Of a DNA stretch of 64,000 bases, positions 35,464 through 46,530 are shown one piece after another. Source of the stretch: Paraspadella gotoi (Eukaryota > Chaetognatha); the NCBI GenBank assembly GCA_051294375.1, contig CM119265.1, positions 4,648,421 to 4,712,420 on the forward strand. Reading direction: 5' to 3'. The stretch's first letter is position 1; the number at the start of each line of letters is the position of its first letter. The notes under the pieces were generated by a model. That model had not been told where the DNA came from, made no database searches, and saw only the letters and a program-made list of their open reading frames with translations. A program made the translations under genes and the position numbers.

Positions 35464-35937
35464 TCAGCCGCAGCTGGCGCATTTTCCTCTCCGCCGCCGA
35501 CCGTTGCTTCGATAAATCGTGGGGAAGTTCCTCATGTAATCGTGTGGAGCGACGCCGCGTATCGACCCGCGCAGCCGCCGCAGCCGACGCTCAAAAGTAT
35601 TGACTGAGGAGCTTGCAACTTGCTTGGCGTCGCGTAATGCTTGACGATTATTGGCAGCGCCAATCATTAGGCAGAGCTCTAAATATTGACTAATGTATTG
35701 GCCAACTTTGGTATCGACAGCTCGCAAAACTCCAAAGTGCCCGACGTCATATGTTGAGCAGTTTCGGAAACATGGCGAAGAGCAAATTCCCTGGCGAGGC
35801 TTATCAAGGGTCCGATTGCTTTTAGTATTGCAAACAGTCTTTATCTGTTTAACGCTAGAGAAATTAACAACTCGATGCATTGTAAATCTGAGATACGGCC
35901 CGTGAATCAGTCGGCGCCCTAACATTAAAACTGACAT
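35464..35937 (-). CDS. 157-codon open frame of uncertain coding status
   Basis: ATG at 35937-35935 to a stop at 35464. No low-complexity run except a short Arg stretch near the end; composition is mixed, with Cys, Asn, Ser and Arg. A different minus frame at 35838-35679 (about 52 codons, ending TAG) also looks protein-like, and the 3' third is antisense to the plus-strand exon candidate at 35468-35607. The three cannot all be coding. No family is recognised. Confidence 0.22.
   Translation of the reverse strand: MSVLMLGRRLIHGPYLRFTMHRVVNFSSVKQIKTVCNTKSNRTLDKPRQGICSSPCFRNCSTYDVGHFGVLRAVDTKVGQYISQYLELCLMIGAANNRQALRDAKQVASSSVNTFERRLRRLRGSIRGVAPHDYMRNFPTIYRSNGRRRRGKCASCG
35468..35607 (+). CDS. 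Candidate terminal exon, Pro/Ala-rich
   Basis: Follows a strong acceptor (CCTATTTTTTTCTCAG, AG at 35466-35467) and remains open for about 45 codons to TGA at 35605-35607. It includes a Val/Ile-rich stretch (EVPHVIVWSD) and a Pro-Gln-rich end. Entry would be in phase 1. No upstream partner exon is identified. Confidence 0.3.
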
Positions 35938-37630
35938 TCAAAAACGAAATCCGTCGCCGCCATTGCACGCCCTTGCCCCCCGGCGCCGACGCCGCGCGTT
36001 TCAACGATTTTAATCGCCTCATTTTCCGCCGAATCAAATTTTCCTCGTAATCGCGCCATTTTTTTTTCAAACGCGGAAATGCGCGGGAAAATTTGGTCGA
36101 ATGGCAGAGGCGACGACAGAGGGCAGAGAGACGGCCTTTTGTTTTTTATGGTTTTGAATTAGTCGTTATATTTTTTTTTTATGGATGCATGACGACGACG
36201 ACGACGACGACGACGACGAACGATTCGTACGGTTGTTTCGCCTCGCAACGAGATCGAGTCCCATTTGCACCAAAGGGCTTTTTTTCCTTTCTGCTCTTTC
36301 CTATTTTTTTTCTCTCTTCTCATTTGGAGTCCGACTAAATAAAAAAAGAAAATTCTTTCTCTGGAACAGACGAAGCGAATTTATCCAATGACAACAGCGG
36401 TGTTCATAAAAAATGTGCTCATTGGTTGGGAATCTCTCTTCTCTCTTGACTCTCGCTCCCTCCTCTCCTCTCGCTTCTCCTCTCCCTCTCCTCTTCTCTC
36501 TTTCTCTCTCTTCTCTCCTCTCTCTTCTCTCTCTCTCTCTCTTCTCTCGTTCTTTCCGAGGTCATGCATGTTTTGCCGTTTTTTTTCTCTGTCTCCATAC
36601 AAATGCACACTTTTTTTTCCTCCCCGCGACAGATTGTGGAAAAAAACCGAAGTAGACAGAAGAGAACGTTTATGGACAGACAGAGAACAGAGACAGGCGA
36701 AAATCGCTAGACGAATAATATGAGAAAAAAAAAAACCTATTAGGAAACTGGTCAAAAAGAAATATATAAGAAGAGAAAGAAAGCTGGGAAGGAAAACTAG
36801 TTTCTTCTTCATTTCCACTTTTCTGCTCTTCTTTCCTTTTTCTCTTCCTTCTTTTTATTTCCTACGAAACTTTCTTCCCTCCTATCTTCTATTCCCTTTC
36901 CTTTTTCTCCCCTGTTCCTTTTTCCTATTTTTATCTCCCCAAAGTGTTTAATTTTTTCAGCATCACCGCAGATTCTTTCCGACTCCTCAACCTACCTCCT
37001 CCCCGCCTCCCCACCCCTTCCTCCTCCCCCCTCCTCCCCTCTCCTACCTCCATCTTCTTCTCAGAAATAAATGCGACGCCGACGTGATATAAGGGTCAGA
37101 TGCTACATTAGTAAACCTCCTTGTGGCTTCCTCGCGCATTCGATTCCTTCTCCTCTATTTTTGTCTTTTTCTTTTTCCTTTCGAGCGAAACTCCGTCGTC
37201 TCCGTTTTCGTCGCGTCGTTTTCGTCCGTCCGTTTCGTTCTTGTCGCTTTTTCGTTTACTAACCCACGAGTTGCCCATTTTAATGGACGTTCGACACTTG
37301 GGAGAGCGAAAACTTATAAAAAAGGCTTATTCGTAACATCACGCCGGGCGGAAAGGCCTTTTAAGGATAAAGGAGATTCGTTTTGAGAAGGCTCCTTGGA
37401 CTGTTTTGGACTGGCCTTGGCGCGTTAGCGGACCTTATGTACACTATGAAAATATTAGCTGCAACTGCGCAGGCTGGTGAGGCTGGCAAATAGCTTGTTG
37501 ACAAGCACTTGGCTGGGATGTTTCTTTCTTTTTTGCTTGTCTAGCTCTGATTTAACAGAACTGACTCACTTGGCTAGCTTAGAAGAACTGATGGGCTGTT
37601 ACTTATCTTTTTAGTTCACGTCCCACTCCT
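35938..37630. other. Noncoding stretch: CpG patch, (GAC)n, CT tract
   Basis: 35940-36130 is CpG-rich. (GAC)n lies at about 36187-36222. 36436-36555 is a CT tract. 36800-37060 is CTTTT/CCTCC-rich. Nothing gene-like is supported. Confidence 0.5.
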
Positions 37631-37980
37631 AGTCTCAGTCTCAGCCCTCCGCCGTCTCAGTCTTCATCTCAGCCTCCAGTCTCAGTCTCAGTCTCGAAGT
37701 CGCCAGTCTCCAGTCTCAGCGCCCCAGTGTCACCAGTCTTCAACCTTCAGTCTCAGCCTCAAGTCCCAGTCTCAGTCTCCAGTCTCAGTCTCAGTCTCCA
37801 GGTCTCAGTCCAGCCTCTCAGTCTCACTTCTCCCAGTCTCAGTCTTCAACCTCAGTCTCCAGCCCTCATCGCTCAGTTCCCAGTCTCCCCAGTCTCAGTC
37901 CAATTCTCAGTCTCAGTTCCCCAGTCCCAGTCTCAGTCTCAGTCTCAGCCTCAGTCTCAGCCTGTCTCATGTTTCTCAGT
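37631..37980. repeat. CAGTCT-type hexamer minisatellite, about 350 bp
   Basis: Degenerate copies of CAGTCT with CAGCCT and CAGTCC variants fill the segment. The tract is irregular, typical of an old minisat or of noisy sequence. Confidence 0.92.
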
Positions 37981-38202
37981 CCTCGTCAGTCATTTATCGT
38001 CGGTCGTCGTCCCTTTCCCATCACATCACCGATCTTGAACATTTCCGCCATCAGCTTTCAGCCCCCCCCTTCCACCTTCTCTACCCCCCGGTCCCCCACC
38101 TCCGTGCCATTTTGCCATTAAATCAAACGCTATTAATTTTTTCTTTTTAATAATATGATATTCCATCCCTCGCGTGCTTCGAGCCCCCTTTTCGGAAAAA
38201 TA

Positions 38203-38309
38203 CTAAAACCTCGAGTGGCCCAGCGGTCNNNNNNNNNNNNNNNNNNNNNNNNNNNNNNNNNNNNNNNNNNNNNNNNNNNNNNNNNNNNNNNNNNNNNAAA
38301 AAAAAAAAG
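38203..38309 (+). mobile_element. Possible tRNA-derived SINE split by a gap
   Basis: CCTCGAGTGGCCCAGCGGTC at 38209-38228 resembles the 5' end and A-box of a tRNA. N follow at 38229-38297, then a run of A at 38298-38308. A tRNA-like head and A-rich tail about 90 bp apart fit a short SINE, but the body is missing and no B-box or target-site duplication can be checked. Confidence 0.2.
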
Positions 38310-38740
38310 AGTGAGGCTGCGTCAAAATTACTCGCGAGAGGCGCGACCGCATTTCCGGTCCATTAATCGCGTTCGTCAGAGACTCGACGTCGCCGAAACT
38401 CGAAATTACGGGCGGGTGAGGATTGAGGGTGAGAGAAGTGTCGGGGTAGGGAATAGGGTAAGGCGAAGTCAGGAAGACGATTGAAGACGAGGATGTCGCA
38501 GAGATGGGTTGCCGAGTAAGGTTGGACGTTTGTGAGTGGGTGAGTGATAGGACGAGGTGAGTCATAAGGATACGAGGTTTGTCGAGATCTGGTGAAGTGA
38601 AAATGGTCGGAAGTGAAGAAGTGATGTTGATGAATCGCGGAGCGCTCTCAAGAAATGGTCTTGGTTGACTAACAGAAGAAGAAAAATGTTCGTGGACGAG
38701 CCAAGAAGGTAGGGCTGAAGTGAGAAAAAATAAAAGTGTG

Positions 38741-38845
38741 GCACAACCCTGCTTGAGGCTCGAACAAGGTTCGGGTGCGGCTAAGCCCTGGTCCAGGTGC
38801 AGCTAAGCCTCGATCTAGGTGTAACTCAACAACGGTCCAGGTGCG
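38741..38845. repeat. Degenerate tandem repeat, unit about 24 bp
   Basis: Variants of GGTGCGGCTAAGCC followed by TGGTCCA recur three to four times with substitutions. Between it and the preceding gap (38310-38740) is G-rich single-copy DNA without a supported gene. Confidence 0.6.
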
Positions 38846-39094
38846 TTCCGCATTTTCTCTAGTTCGTCGCCGTTTTTCCATTCCCCTCGTCCTCTGGGAA
38901 TATGAGATCCGGCGATTGCCGCAAAGCGTAGGAAGGAATGAAATTCAATTTCTACTTCATTTGCATATGTTTGCTTTTTTTAAGAGTATTTATTTATAAT
39001 GAAAAGAAAAACCTCATGGTTAATAATTTTTTTTTGACTATCGTTTAAAATTTAGTTTCCCAAATATCCAATATAATCAACACATTGTACTTAC

Positions 39095-39158
39095 CTCCGT
39101 TTTTGAAGCACAGCCACAAACGATGTACGAAAATCAAAGTTTGTGTCAAAGAGTTCAT
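39095..39158 (-). CDS. Candidate first coding exon, unknown gene
   Basis: On the minus strand, an ATG at 39158-39156 opens 21 codons with a hydrophobic middle (TLIFVHRLWLCF) and ends in GGAG directly before GTAAGTAC, a near-perfect donor. The phase is 1. The best next acceptor (TATTCCCAG near 38898) gives only 11 more codons before a stop. Start and donor are visible; the rest is not. Confidence 0.22.
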
Positions 39159-39745
39159 CTCTCCGTGTATCGCGGATCAATTGGCAAGTCACGAATATGC
39201 GACATCTTTTCGCTTACAAATCGTAAAGAAATATAGAAGCATGAAAAGACGAGCCAAGGCGAGAGAGAGAGACAGAGAGCGAGAGCCTTTTCCTCGCTCG
39301 CTCTCTCGCTCGCGCTCTTCGACCTCATCGGAAAAGCCGCCGCTAGGCGCCGCCTCTTTTCCTCTTTCCTTCTTATCGATTTTTTTTCCCCGTTTTACAT
39401 TTTCCTTCGCAAAAACTCGACCCACTTTGTTTCTTATCGAACGATCCACTTCTGTCGTCCGCGAGATGTAGTTTCGTTCGATGCGGAGAAAGGGAGAGAG
39501 TGATGGAAAGATTCATAGACCGAAAGACAGAAAAGATAGAAAAAGAAAGACAGAAGACAAACTGACACTTCTCACAGCATGGAACTTAGTATTATCTCAA
39601 ATCGATGGAACTTTTTTGCTGTTTTTGTTTTTTTTTTGTTTTTGTTTTTTTGTTCTAAGGTACAGACGTACTCTGTCTACATTTTTACCGAATCCTCTCT
39701 CTCTCTCACTCTCTCTCTCTCTCCCTCTCTCTCTCTCTCAAAAAG

Positions 39746-40332
39746 TCTAACGCGTACTCTTCCTACGTTTTTTCGTTTCCGTTGATTAAAATTTCGAAGA
39801 TCAAATTCGAGTTTTTGTTTCTCGATCTCTTCGGTTCGTTATCTCGCTTTATTCTTAAAGAGAAACAGGAGATGCAGCTGATGAGACAGTAGCAGCCCAG
39901 GCTAATAGAATCTAACAATATCTTGTTGGCAAAACTCTCCCAAACAAATACGCAATTGATAATCGAACAAAGTAGCAACAATAAGCAAATTCTTCAAAAG
40001 GATACGGACGTATTGCATCTCTTGTCTTTTTTATCTCAGGTTTGAAATTTAGCGACGACAACGACGACGACAACGGCAACAAAGACGACGACGACGACGA
40101 CAACAAACACGACGACGACTTCTTGAAATCAAGTTTCTTATCTCCTTTCATCGTGAAAAAAGCTTCGACGCCTCGTCTTTTGTCTCACCCCGTCCTCTTT
40201 CATTTTTTTCCCTTTAATTTTTTTATTTCTTTTTTTCTTTTAATATTTTTTTCTTTTCTCAGTTTTAATTATATTTTTTCTTCCTCCACTTTTTTCACGT
40301 CCCCCCCTGGAAAGAATTATCAACTGAATTAA
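39746..40332 (+). CDS. Interrupted coding-like segment, possible pseudogene or indel-damaged gene
   Basis: One frame runs from about 39746 to 40045 with a single TAG at 39890. After the TAG it reads as a Gln/Asn/Leu-rich helical stretch (KLSQTNTQLIIEQSS). At 40040 the frame ends in TGA, but a +1 shift continues through an Asp/Asn tract made of GAC triplets (40051-40120), a Ser/Pro segment, a Phe-rich possible membrane helix (about 40200-40280) and TAA at 40330-40332. One extra T in GTTTGA at 40040-40045 would join both frames. The alternative is that TTTTTTATCTCAG (ending 40039) is a real acceptor and only 40040-40332 is an exon. No homologue is recognised. Confidence 0.3.
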
Positions 40333-40338
40333 TGATTT

Positions 40339-40340
<2 letters not shown>

Positions 40341-40374
<34 letters not shown>

Positions 40375-40399
40375 NNNNNNNNNNNNNNNNNNNNNNNNN
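40341..40399. repeat. (CT)n tract ending in a 25-bp gap
   Basis: CT units at 40341-40374 are followed by N at 40375-40399. Confidence 0.95.
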
Positions 40400-41211
40400 G
40401 AATACGTTTCAGTGCTGCAAAACGGACGTGTTCATTTTTTGACTGGTCTCTCCGCTCTTCTCGACTTTCCCTCTCCAATAAGTCAAAGAAGTAATCTATA
40501 ATAGTTTTTTTAAATCGTTTAATCTCATGGTGTAAAGGTTTGGGGAATATCTCCGATTTCCTCTTCTCACCTCTTCTCGTATCAAAAATACAAGATGGCA
40601 AATTAGTAAAAAAAGAATATAAAATTCATCCAATTATTACCGGTCACGCTGTTTCCTACTTAGTATTAATAAATCATAATTAAATCGAATTATAAATCTC
40701 CAATTCGAGATGACACTGCCTCTGGGCGATCATCGGAAACGAATATAATGAGGATCTTCTCAGCTCTCTCTTCTCCTCATCCTCTTCTCTCTCTCTCTCT
40801 CCTCTTCTCTCTTCATCTCTCTCTCTCCTCTTTTCTCCTCTTTCATTTCTAATTCTTTTTAGACAGAAGGAAATAAGGATTTTTTTAACTCAGACTTTTT
40901 TTTTTCTACATATTTTTTTTTCTTACAACCGGGGGTTTTTTTCCATGTAGTTTTTTTATTTTTTCCATATCTTTTTTTTACCTTTTGCTTCCCTTCGAAT
41001 TTTGGCGTCTTTTCCTTTGTTTGTTCTTAGATTTTTTATTTTTTCTCTTTAATTTTTTTTGTCACTAAAGAAAATAGATAAGAAAAGAAACAGAGATAGA
41101 AAAAAAAAAAAATGATTAAAAAACAGAGAAAATAAGGGCAGTTCTTTCCAGCCAACTGTGAGTGCTAACAAAAATGAAGAGAGAGAGGAAGGAGGAGAGA
41201 GAGAAGAGAGT

Positions 41212-41245
<34 letters not shown>
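40400..41245. other. AT-rich DNA with CT and GA tracts
   Basis: CT-rich near 40755-40850, T-runs to 41060, and GA tract at 41173-41249 that borders the inverted repeat. No coding evidence. Confidence 0.5.
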
Positions 41246-41251
<6 letters not shown>

Positions 41252-41532
41252 CCTGGTCATATAAAATATATATTTATCGCTCTTTATTTGGCGTCCGCAT
41301 GCAGAGCGAAGGAGAAAAACCTGGTCGCCATGTTGGTGCCATCCTAGGAGGCCAGAAAAGTGGAAACAATTTTATTATACCCAAATAAGGAACAATGAAA
41401 TATAAATAGCCGTCCGTTCCAACGGAAAAGCAGGCGTTGGCAACTCGAGATTTTCGAGAAAGGGCATTAAAATATGATCGCTGCCACTTCGGTTGGAGTA
41501 AAGGCATTTTTTAAAAGAGAGAGGAGAGAGAG

Positions 41533-41567
<35 letters not shown>

Positions 41568-42137
41568 TGGAGGGAATTGATAAAAGCCGTACCCTGAGAA
41601 AAAAAGGAGAATGAGCTTCTTTTAATGTATCATTAAACGCGGTGATATTCGATAAAGGAGAGAAGATTAAGAATAAGAAAAAATTTATTGAAGCGGCGCA
41701 GAAACAAGGTAGAGAGAGTGGAAAAGAAAAGAGAGTAAAAAAGGAGAAGCGAGAGAGCGGCAGAGAGGGGAGGCGTATTCCTTGTGCATTTTCAAAGTCA
41801 AAGAAAGAGTGGGGAATATCGGTGGAAAGACTTTCCACCAATTTTAGTTTCAGTTTTGCCGTGTACTGTAAAAAATGCTTTCAAATATTTTTTTCCAAAT
41901 TAAAAAAATATTGATTGGCCGGGACCTTTTGTATTTAAAAATAAAGAAAAATAGTAAATTAATTTGATATTTACATGAAGTATATATAACTTTTGAATTT
42001 TTAAAAATGTAATTGAAACTTTCATAAAAGAAAAAAATTATAATTCGTTTTCGAAAAATCAAAGAATTACTTTGTCGAAGTTTAATTATAAGTTTTTTAT
42101 TATTAATCCTTAAAAAAAAATATAGATTATAGAAGGA
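41246..42137. repeat. Large inverted repeat, left arm
   Basis: The arm is matched in reverse complement by 42291-43085. Shared blocks include ACTCCTGGTCATATAAAATA, TGCCACTTCGGTTGGAGTAA, AATTTGATATTTACATGAAG and ATATAGATTATAGAAGGAAC. The arms differ by scattered small indels and in GA tract length. Confidence 0.92.
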
Positions 42138-42290
42138 ACAACAGAGACAAAAAATATTAATTAAAGGAAAAATGGAGATTAAAATCATCACAAATGAAGA
42201 GGAAAAGGTAGAAAGGATTTCCATCATGATCTTGGGGTAGTCGCAATCCGTCCAGAGAGAGAGGAGAAGAGAGAGGGAGGAAGAGAGAGA
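42138..42290. other. Spacer of the inverted repeat
   Basis: About 150 bp with AT-rich sequence and a GAGAGG purine block (42253-42290). No open frame or known loop motif. Confidence 0.7.
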
Positions 42291-42784
42291 GGTTCCTTCT
42301 ATAATCTATATTTTTTTTAAAGGATAATAAAAACTTATAATTAACGTCGAAAAGTAATTCTGATTTTCGAAAAACGAATTATGAATTTTTTTTATGAAAG
42401 TTTCAATTACATTTTAAAATTCGGAAAAGTTATATATACTTCATGTAAATATCAAATTAATTACTATTTTTTTAAATACAAAAGGTCCCGCAATCAATTT
42501 TTTTAATTTGGAAAAAATATTTGAGCATTTTTACAGTACACGGCAAAACTGAAACTAAAATTGTGAAAGTCTTCCACCGATATTCCCCACTCTTCTTTGA
42601 AAATGCACAAAGAATACGCTCCCTCTCTGCCGCTCTCTATCGCTTCTCCTTTTTTACTCTCTCTCTTTCCACTCTCTTTACTCTCTGTTCTGCTCAATTC
42701 TTAATCTTCTCTATCGAATATCACCGCGTTATGAATACATAAAGAAGCTCATCTTTTCTCAGGGTACGGCTTTATCAAATTCCC

Positions 42785-42837
<53 letters not shown>

Positions 42838-43085
42838 CTCTTTTAAAAAATGCCTTTACTCCAACCGAAGTGGCAGCGATCATAATGCCCTTCTCGAAAT
42901 CTCGAGTGCCAACGCCTGGCTTTCCGTTGGAACGGCGCTATTTATATTTCATTGTTCCTTATTTGGGTAAAATTGTTCCACTTTTCTGCCTCCTGATGGC
43001 ACCAACATGGCGACAGGTTTTTCTCCTTCGCTGCAGCGGACGCCAATAAGAGCGATATATATTTTATATGACCAGGAGTCTCTCT
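42291..43085. repeat. Large inverted repeat, right arm
   Basis: Reverse complement of 41246-42137, ending in CT units at a 333-bp gap. A transcript across both arms would fold into a duplex of about 800 bp. Confidence 0.92.
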
Positions 43086-44240
43086 CTCTCNNNNNNNNNN
43101 NNNNNNNNNNNNNNNNNNNNNNNNNNNNNNNNNNNNNNNNNNNNNNNNNNNNNNNNNNNNNNNNNNNNNNNNNNNNNNNNNNNNNNNNNNNNNNNNNNNN
43201 NNNNNNNNNNNNNNNNNNNNNNNNNNNNNNNNNNNNNNNNNNNNNNNNNNNNNNNNNNNNNNNNNNNNNNNNNNNNNNNNNNNNNNNNNNNNNNNNNNNN
43301 NNNNNNNNNNNNNNNNNNNNNNNNNNNNNNNNNNNNNNNNNNNNNNNNNNNNNNNNNNNNNNNNNNNNNNNNNNNNNNNNNNNNNNNNNNNNNNNNNNNN
43401 NNNNNNNNNNNNNNNNNNNNNNNAAATCCTATCATCCAACATCTTTCCAATTCCTTATCTATGTAAGTTAATCTTACCACTTTTCAACTCAATCTTAAAG
43501 CTTTCTACCTACCACCCCCCACCTATTTTTACATAGTTACCCCTTCTATCCGACCCGCTAACAATTCTGTCCTTTTTCCGTCGCTCCATGGAATCTCGCA
43601 TCATGAAACGTCGTCTGCTGAAGATTGAAAAAAAAAGGTCAAATCTCGATTTTTACCTTCTGACCCAAACTCCCTTTGCGTCTGTCTCCCTTGGCTCTTC
43701 CTGGTTTGCGTCTCTCTTTTCTCTCTTCTTCTCTTCATCCCTCTCTATCGCCCCTCCCCTCTTCTCCCGATCCTCCCTCTCTCAACGCGCTGGACTTAAT
43801 GTTCGTTTTACGTGTGTTTACAATTTTTTTTTTCTCTTCCTCCCCGGTCGACTTTTTACCTCTTCCTTCGAGTATTTTCCCCTTTAAATCCGATTAATCC
43901 TTTCCTTTCTTTTTTTAACTTTTCTTTCCTTCTTTTTCAGAACATTTTTTTCTGTTCCTTTTTTTTTCTGCTCGACCATTTTTTTCGCTCAGCTGATTTT
44001 TTTTTCTTCACTTTTCCTCCATTTTTCGCTCATGAGCCTATGAATTTTTANNNNNNNNNNNNNNNNNNNNNNNNNNNNNNNNNNNNNNNNNNNNNNNNNN
44101 NNNNNNNNNNNNNNNNNNNNNNNNNNNNNNNNNNNNNNNNNNNNNNNNNNNNNNNNNNNNNNNNNNNNNNNNNNNNNNNNNNNNNNNNNNNNNNNNNNNN
44201 NNNNNNNNNNNNNNNNNNNNNNNNNNNNNNNNNNNNNNNN

Positions 44241-44271
<31 letters not shown>
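43086..44271. other. Two gaps with pyrimidine-rich DNA between them
   Basis: N at 43091-43423 and 44051-44240. Between them is C/T-rich DNA without a supported gene. (GA)n at 44241-44271 follows the second gap. Confidence 0.9.
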
Positions 44272-44273
<2 letters not shown>

Positions 44274-45343
44274 GCTCTCCCCGGGGTTCTCCCTCTAATC
44301 GTTGGAGTGAGACAATGAGGCGCGCGAGAGTCGGTTAATCTGAGACGCTTTCTTCACCAAGAAATATTCCCTTTCCTTTTGTTCCTTTCCTCCTTTTCCT
44401 CCTTTTTTCTTCTTCTTTTTGTCGACCTTGAGTCATTTTCTCCCGTCACTCGATTGTTCGTTTCGTTCCGCGTTCTCATCTCAACCTTTCTCGTTAGTTA
44501 AGGGATTTTTTTTTTTGCAGGTCGAAACGACCTAACTTTGTGCGTTTTATGTTATAAACTGTTATGAACAAAGCTATAATTAAATGGAGTTTAATTGACA
44601 ATAATTAGGTGCAGATGGGATTGTTTCAAAATATACGGTGATTTAGTTCAATAAATAAGTAAATTAAAACAGAGGAATATTTAAGTAAATGCTGAGAAAA
44701 AAGTATCGTAAAATAAAACTTGTTAATATATGCATTCCATTCGGCGATCGAATGTTACAGATTTATTTCATCAGGAAAAATTGATTTTAACTAATTGGCT
44801 GAATGGGGAATTTTCGCATTTATCCCACCAGTTTCATATAACGACGTAATTAAACTCGATTCCCGAATGTCTCGAAAAGTTGGGCCGTTTCATTTCACCG
44901 ACGGAGGCGATAACCAATCCCACTTCGTTTGTTCTCCCCAGTTTTGTGTNNNNNNNNNNNNNNNNNNNNNNNNNNNNNNNNNNNNNNNNNNNNNNNNNNN
45001 NNNNNNNNNNNNNNNNNNNNNNNNNNNNNNNNNNNNNNNNNNNNNNNNNNNNNNNNNNNNNNNNNNNNNNNNNNNNNNNNNNNNNNNNNNNNNNNNNNNN
45101 NNNNNNNNNNNNNNNNNNNNNNNNNNNNNNNNNNNNNNNNNNNNNNNNNNNNNNNNNNNNNNNNNNNNNNNNNNNNNNNNNNNNNNNNNNNNNGAGAGAG
45201 AGAGAGAGAGAGAGAATCTCACCGGATCACTTCGCTTCGAGTTCACGAGCGACCATTCATCTCCCTTCCGGTTCTCGACACTCCGCTTTGGCCGCCGCCG
45301 TTCTTTTGTTATTAAGTGCCTTTTGTCTTCTTTTCCTCTCCAG
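44272..45343. other. AT-rich DNA and a 244-bp gap
   Basis: N at 44950-45193 followed by (GA)n. The plus frame just before the gap (44795-44949) is open with mixed composition and would run into the gap; it has no splice or domain support. Confidence 0.6.
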
Positions 45344-45346
45344 GAT

Positions 45347-45388
<42 letters not shown>

Positions 45389-45433
45389 TCCTGCGTCGAA
45401 GCTGCTCGCGACGCGAAAGACGCAATAATTTAA
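45344..45433 (+). CDS. Candidate terminal exon with a poly-Ser run
   Basis: Directly follows a very strong acceptor (CTTCTTTTCCTCTCCAG, ending 45343). In phase 0 it reads Asp, fourteen Ser from TCG/TCA triplets, then a short mixed end (CVEAARDAKDAII) and TAA at 45431-45433. The acceptor is convincing; the repeat makes all frames open, so coding is uncertain. Confidence 0.27.
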
Positions 45434-46220
45434 CGTTTTATGGGCATTTTTTCCGCCGCCGATGCCAGCGCCGCCAACGGAAACGCCAACGCCACCTTCT
45501 CGCCTTGCGGCAACTCTACGCCAACGCCATCTAGAGTCGACCGCAACTCCACGCCAACGCTTTTAACGCCTCCACCCCCGAGTCCAGCGCTACCTATCTC
45601 CCTATGTGAGAGATTAAACAAAGCAATGAAATAACAATGAACTGTATTGTTTATAAACAAATATCGACTATTTATATTTTTAAACACCTTTACAAAAGGT
45701 AAATAAGATCGACGGATTATGACGAGAGTTTATGTCCAACACTTTTTCTTTAATAGAGAACAGTGTTGAGTCAGAATGGAAACTGACGTTGCAAAAATAA
45801 TTGTAATTGTAAGCGCAGTGTGAGAATCTTATGTATAATTTATTTCATTAAAACTCTTGAATTTTCCTAATTTTAAAAACCCCATTAAGAAATTTCCCTT
45901 TTTAAAACATGGGTCTTGGAAAGAGGAAGATTTCATTATACGTTATGATTATTCATTTAAGACGGTTTTGATTTGAAGCTTTGCCTTTATGCTTTGCTTT
46001 TATGGTTTTAGCAATTTATGGTTTGAATTTCAACTTTGTTTTAAATTTATTTAATTTTTTGTGGGTATTTTTTTAAATTATATTTTTAGTTAGAATTTAC
46101 CTCCACTTCCTTTTTTTGTAATTTTTTTTCTTCAAATTGAAATCTACTTTGTTTATCACATTTCCCTTCAGTTTTCAATTTTGGCTGTTTCCACTTTTGT
46201 TTTCAACGTTGGATTCGTAT
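45434..46220. other. Mixed then AT-rich DNA, no supported gene
   Basis: A 64-codon ATG frame at 45440-45634 (Asn/Ala/Pro/Thr-rich) overlaps an 85-codon antisense frame. Both derive partly from an ACGCCAACG-type repeat and neither is called. The rest is AT-rich. Confidence 0.4.
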
Positions 46221-46266
46221 CCGGTTTCACTTCCGGTTTCACTTCCGGTTTCACTTCCGGTTTCAC
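46221..46266. repeat. 12-bp minisatellite CCGGTTTCACTT, nearly four copies
   Basis: Units start at 46221, 46233, 46245 and 46257 (the last partial). Each holds CTTCCGG-like ETS core sequence. Confidence 0.95.
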
Positions 46267-46344
46267 CCGAATTTTTTTTCACTAGAAAAAATATTTTTGG
46301 CTCTTGAGTTGGTGAGTAGGGAAGGAAAGGGGAAAGGAGAAAGC

Positions 46345-46349
<5 letters not shown>

Positions 46350-46400
<51 letters not shown>

Positions 46401-46480
46401 CTTTTGGACGGAATCCATCATCCATCCCCGTGTTGACGGGGTGAAGGGGGCAAAGATGAAGACGTGGAAGGCGGAGGGGG

Positions 46481-46521
<41 letters not shown>

Positions 46522-46530
46522 AAACGACGA
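46350..46530. repeat. (GA)n followed by (GAC)n
   Basis: GA at 46350-46397 and GAC triplets at about 46484-46528. Confidence 0.95.

Noticed and set aside
38209-38228. Intact tRNA gene
   Set aside because: Only the 5' end and an A-box-like stretch are visible before the gap; no anticodon arm or B-box can be read.
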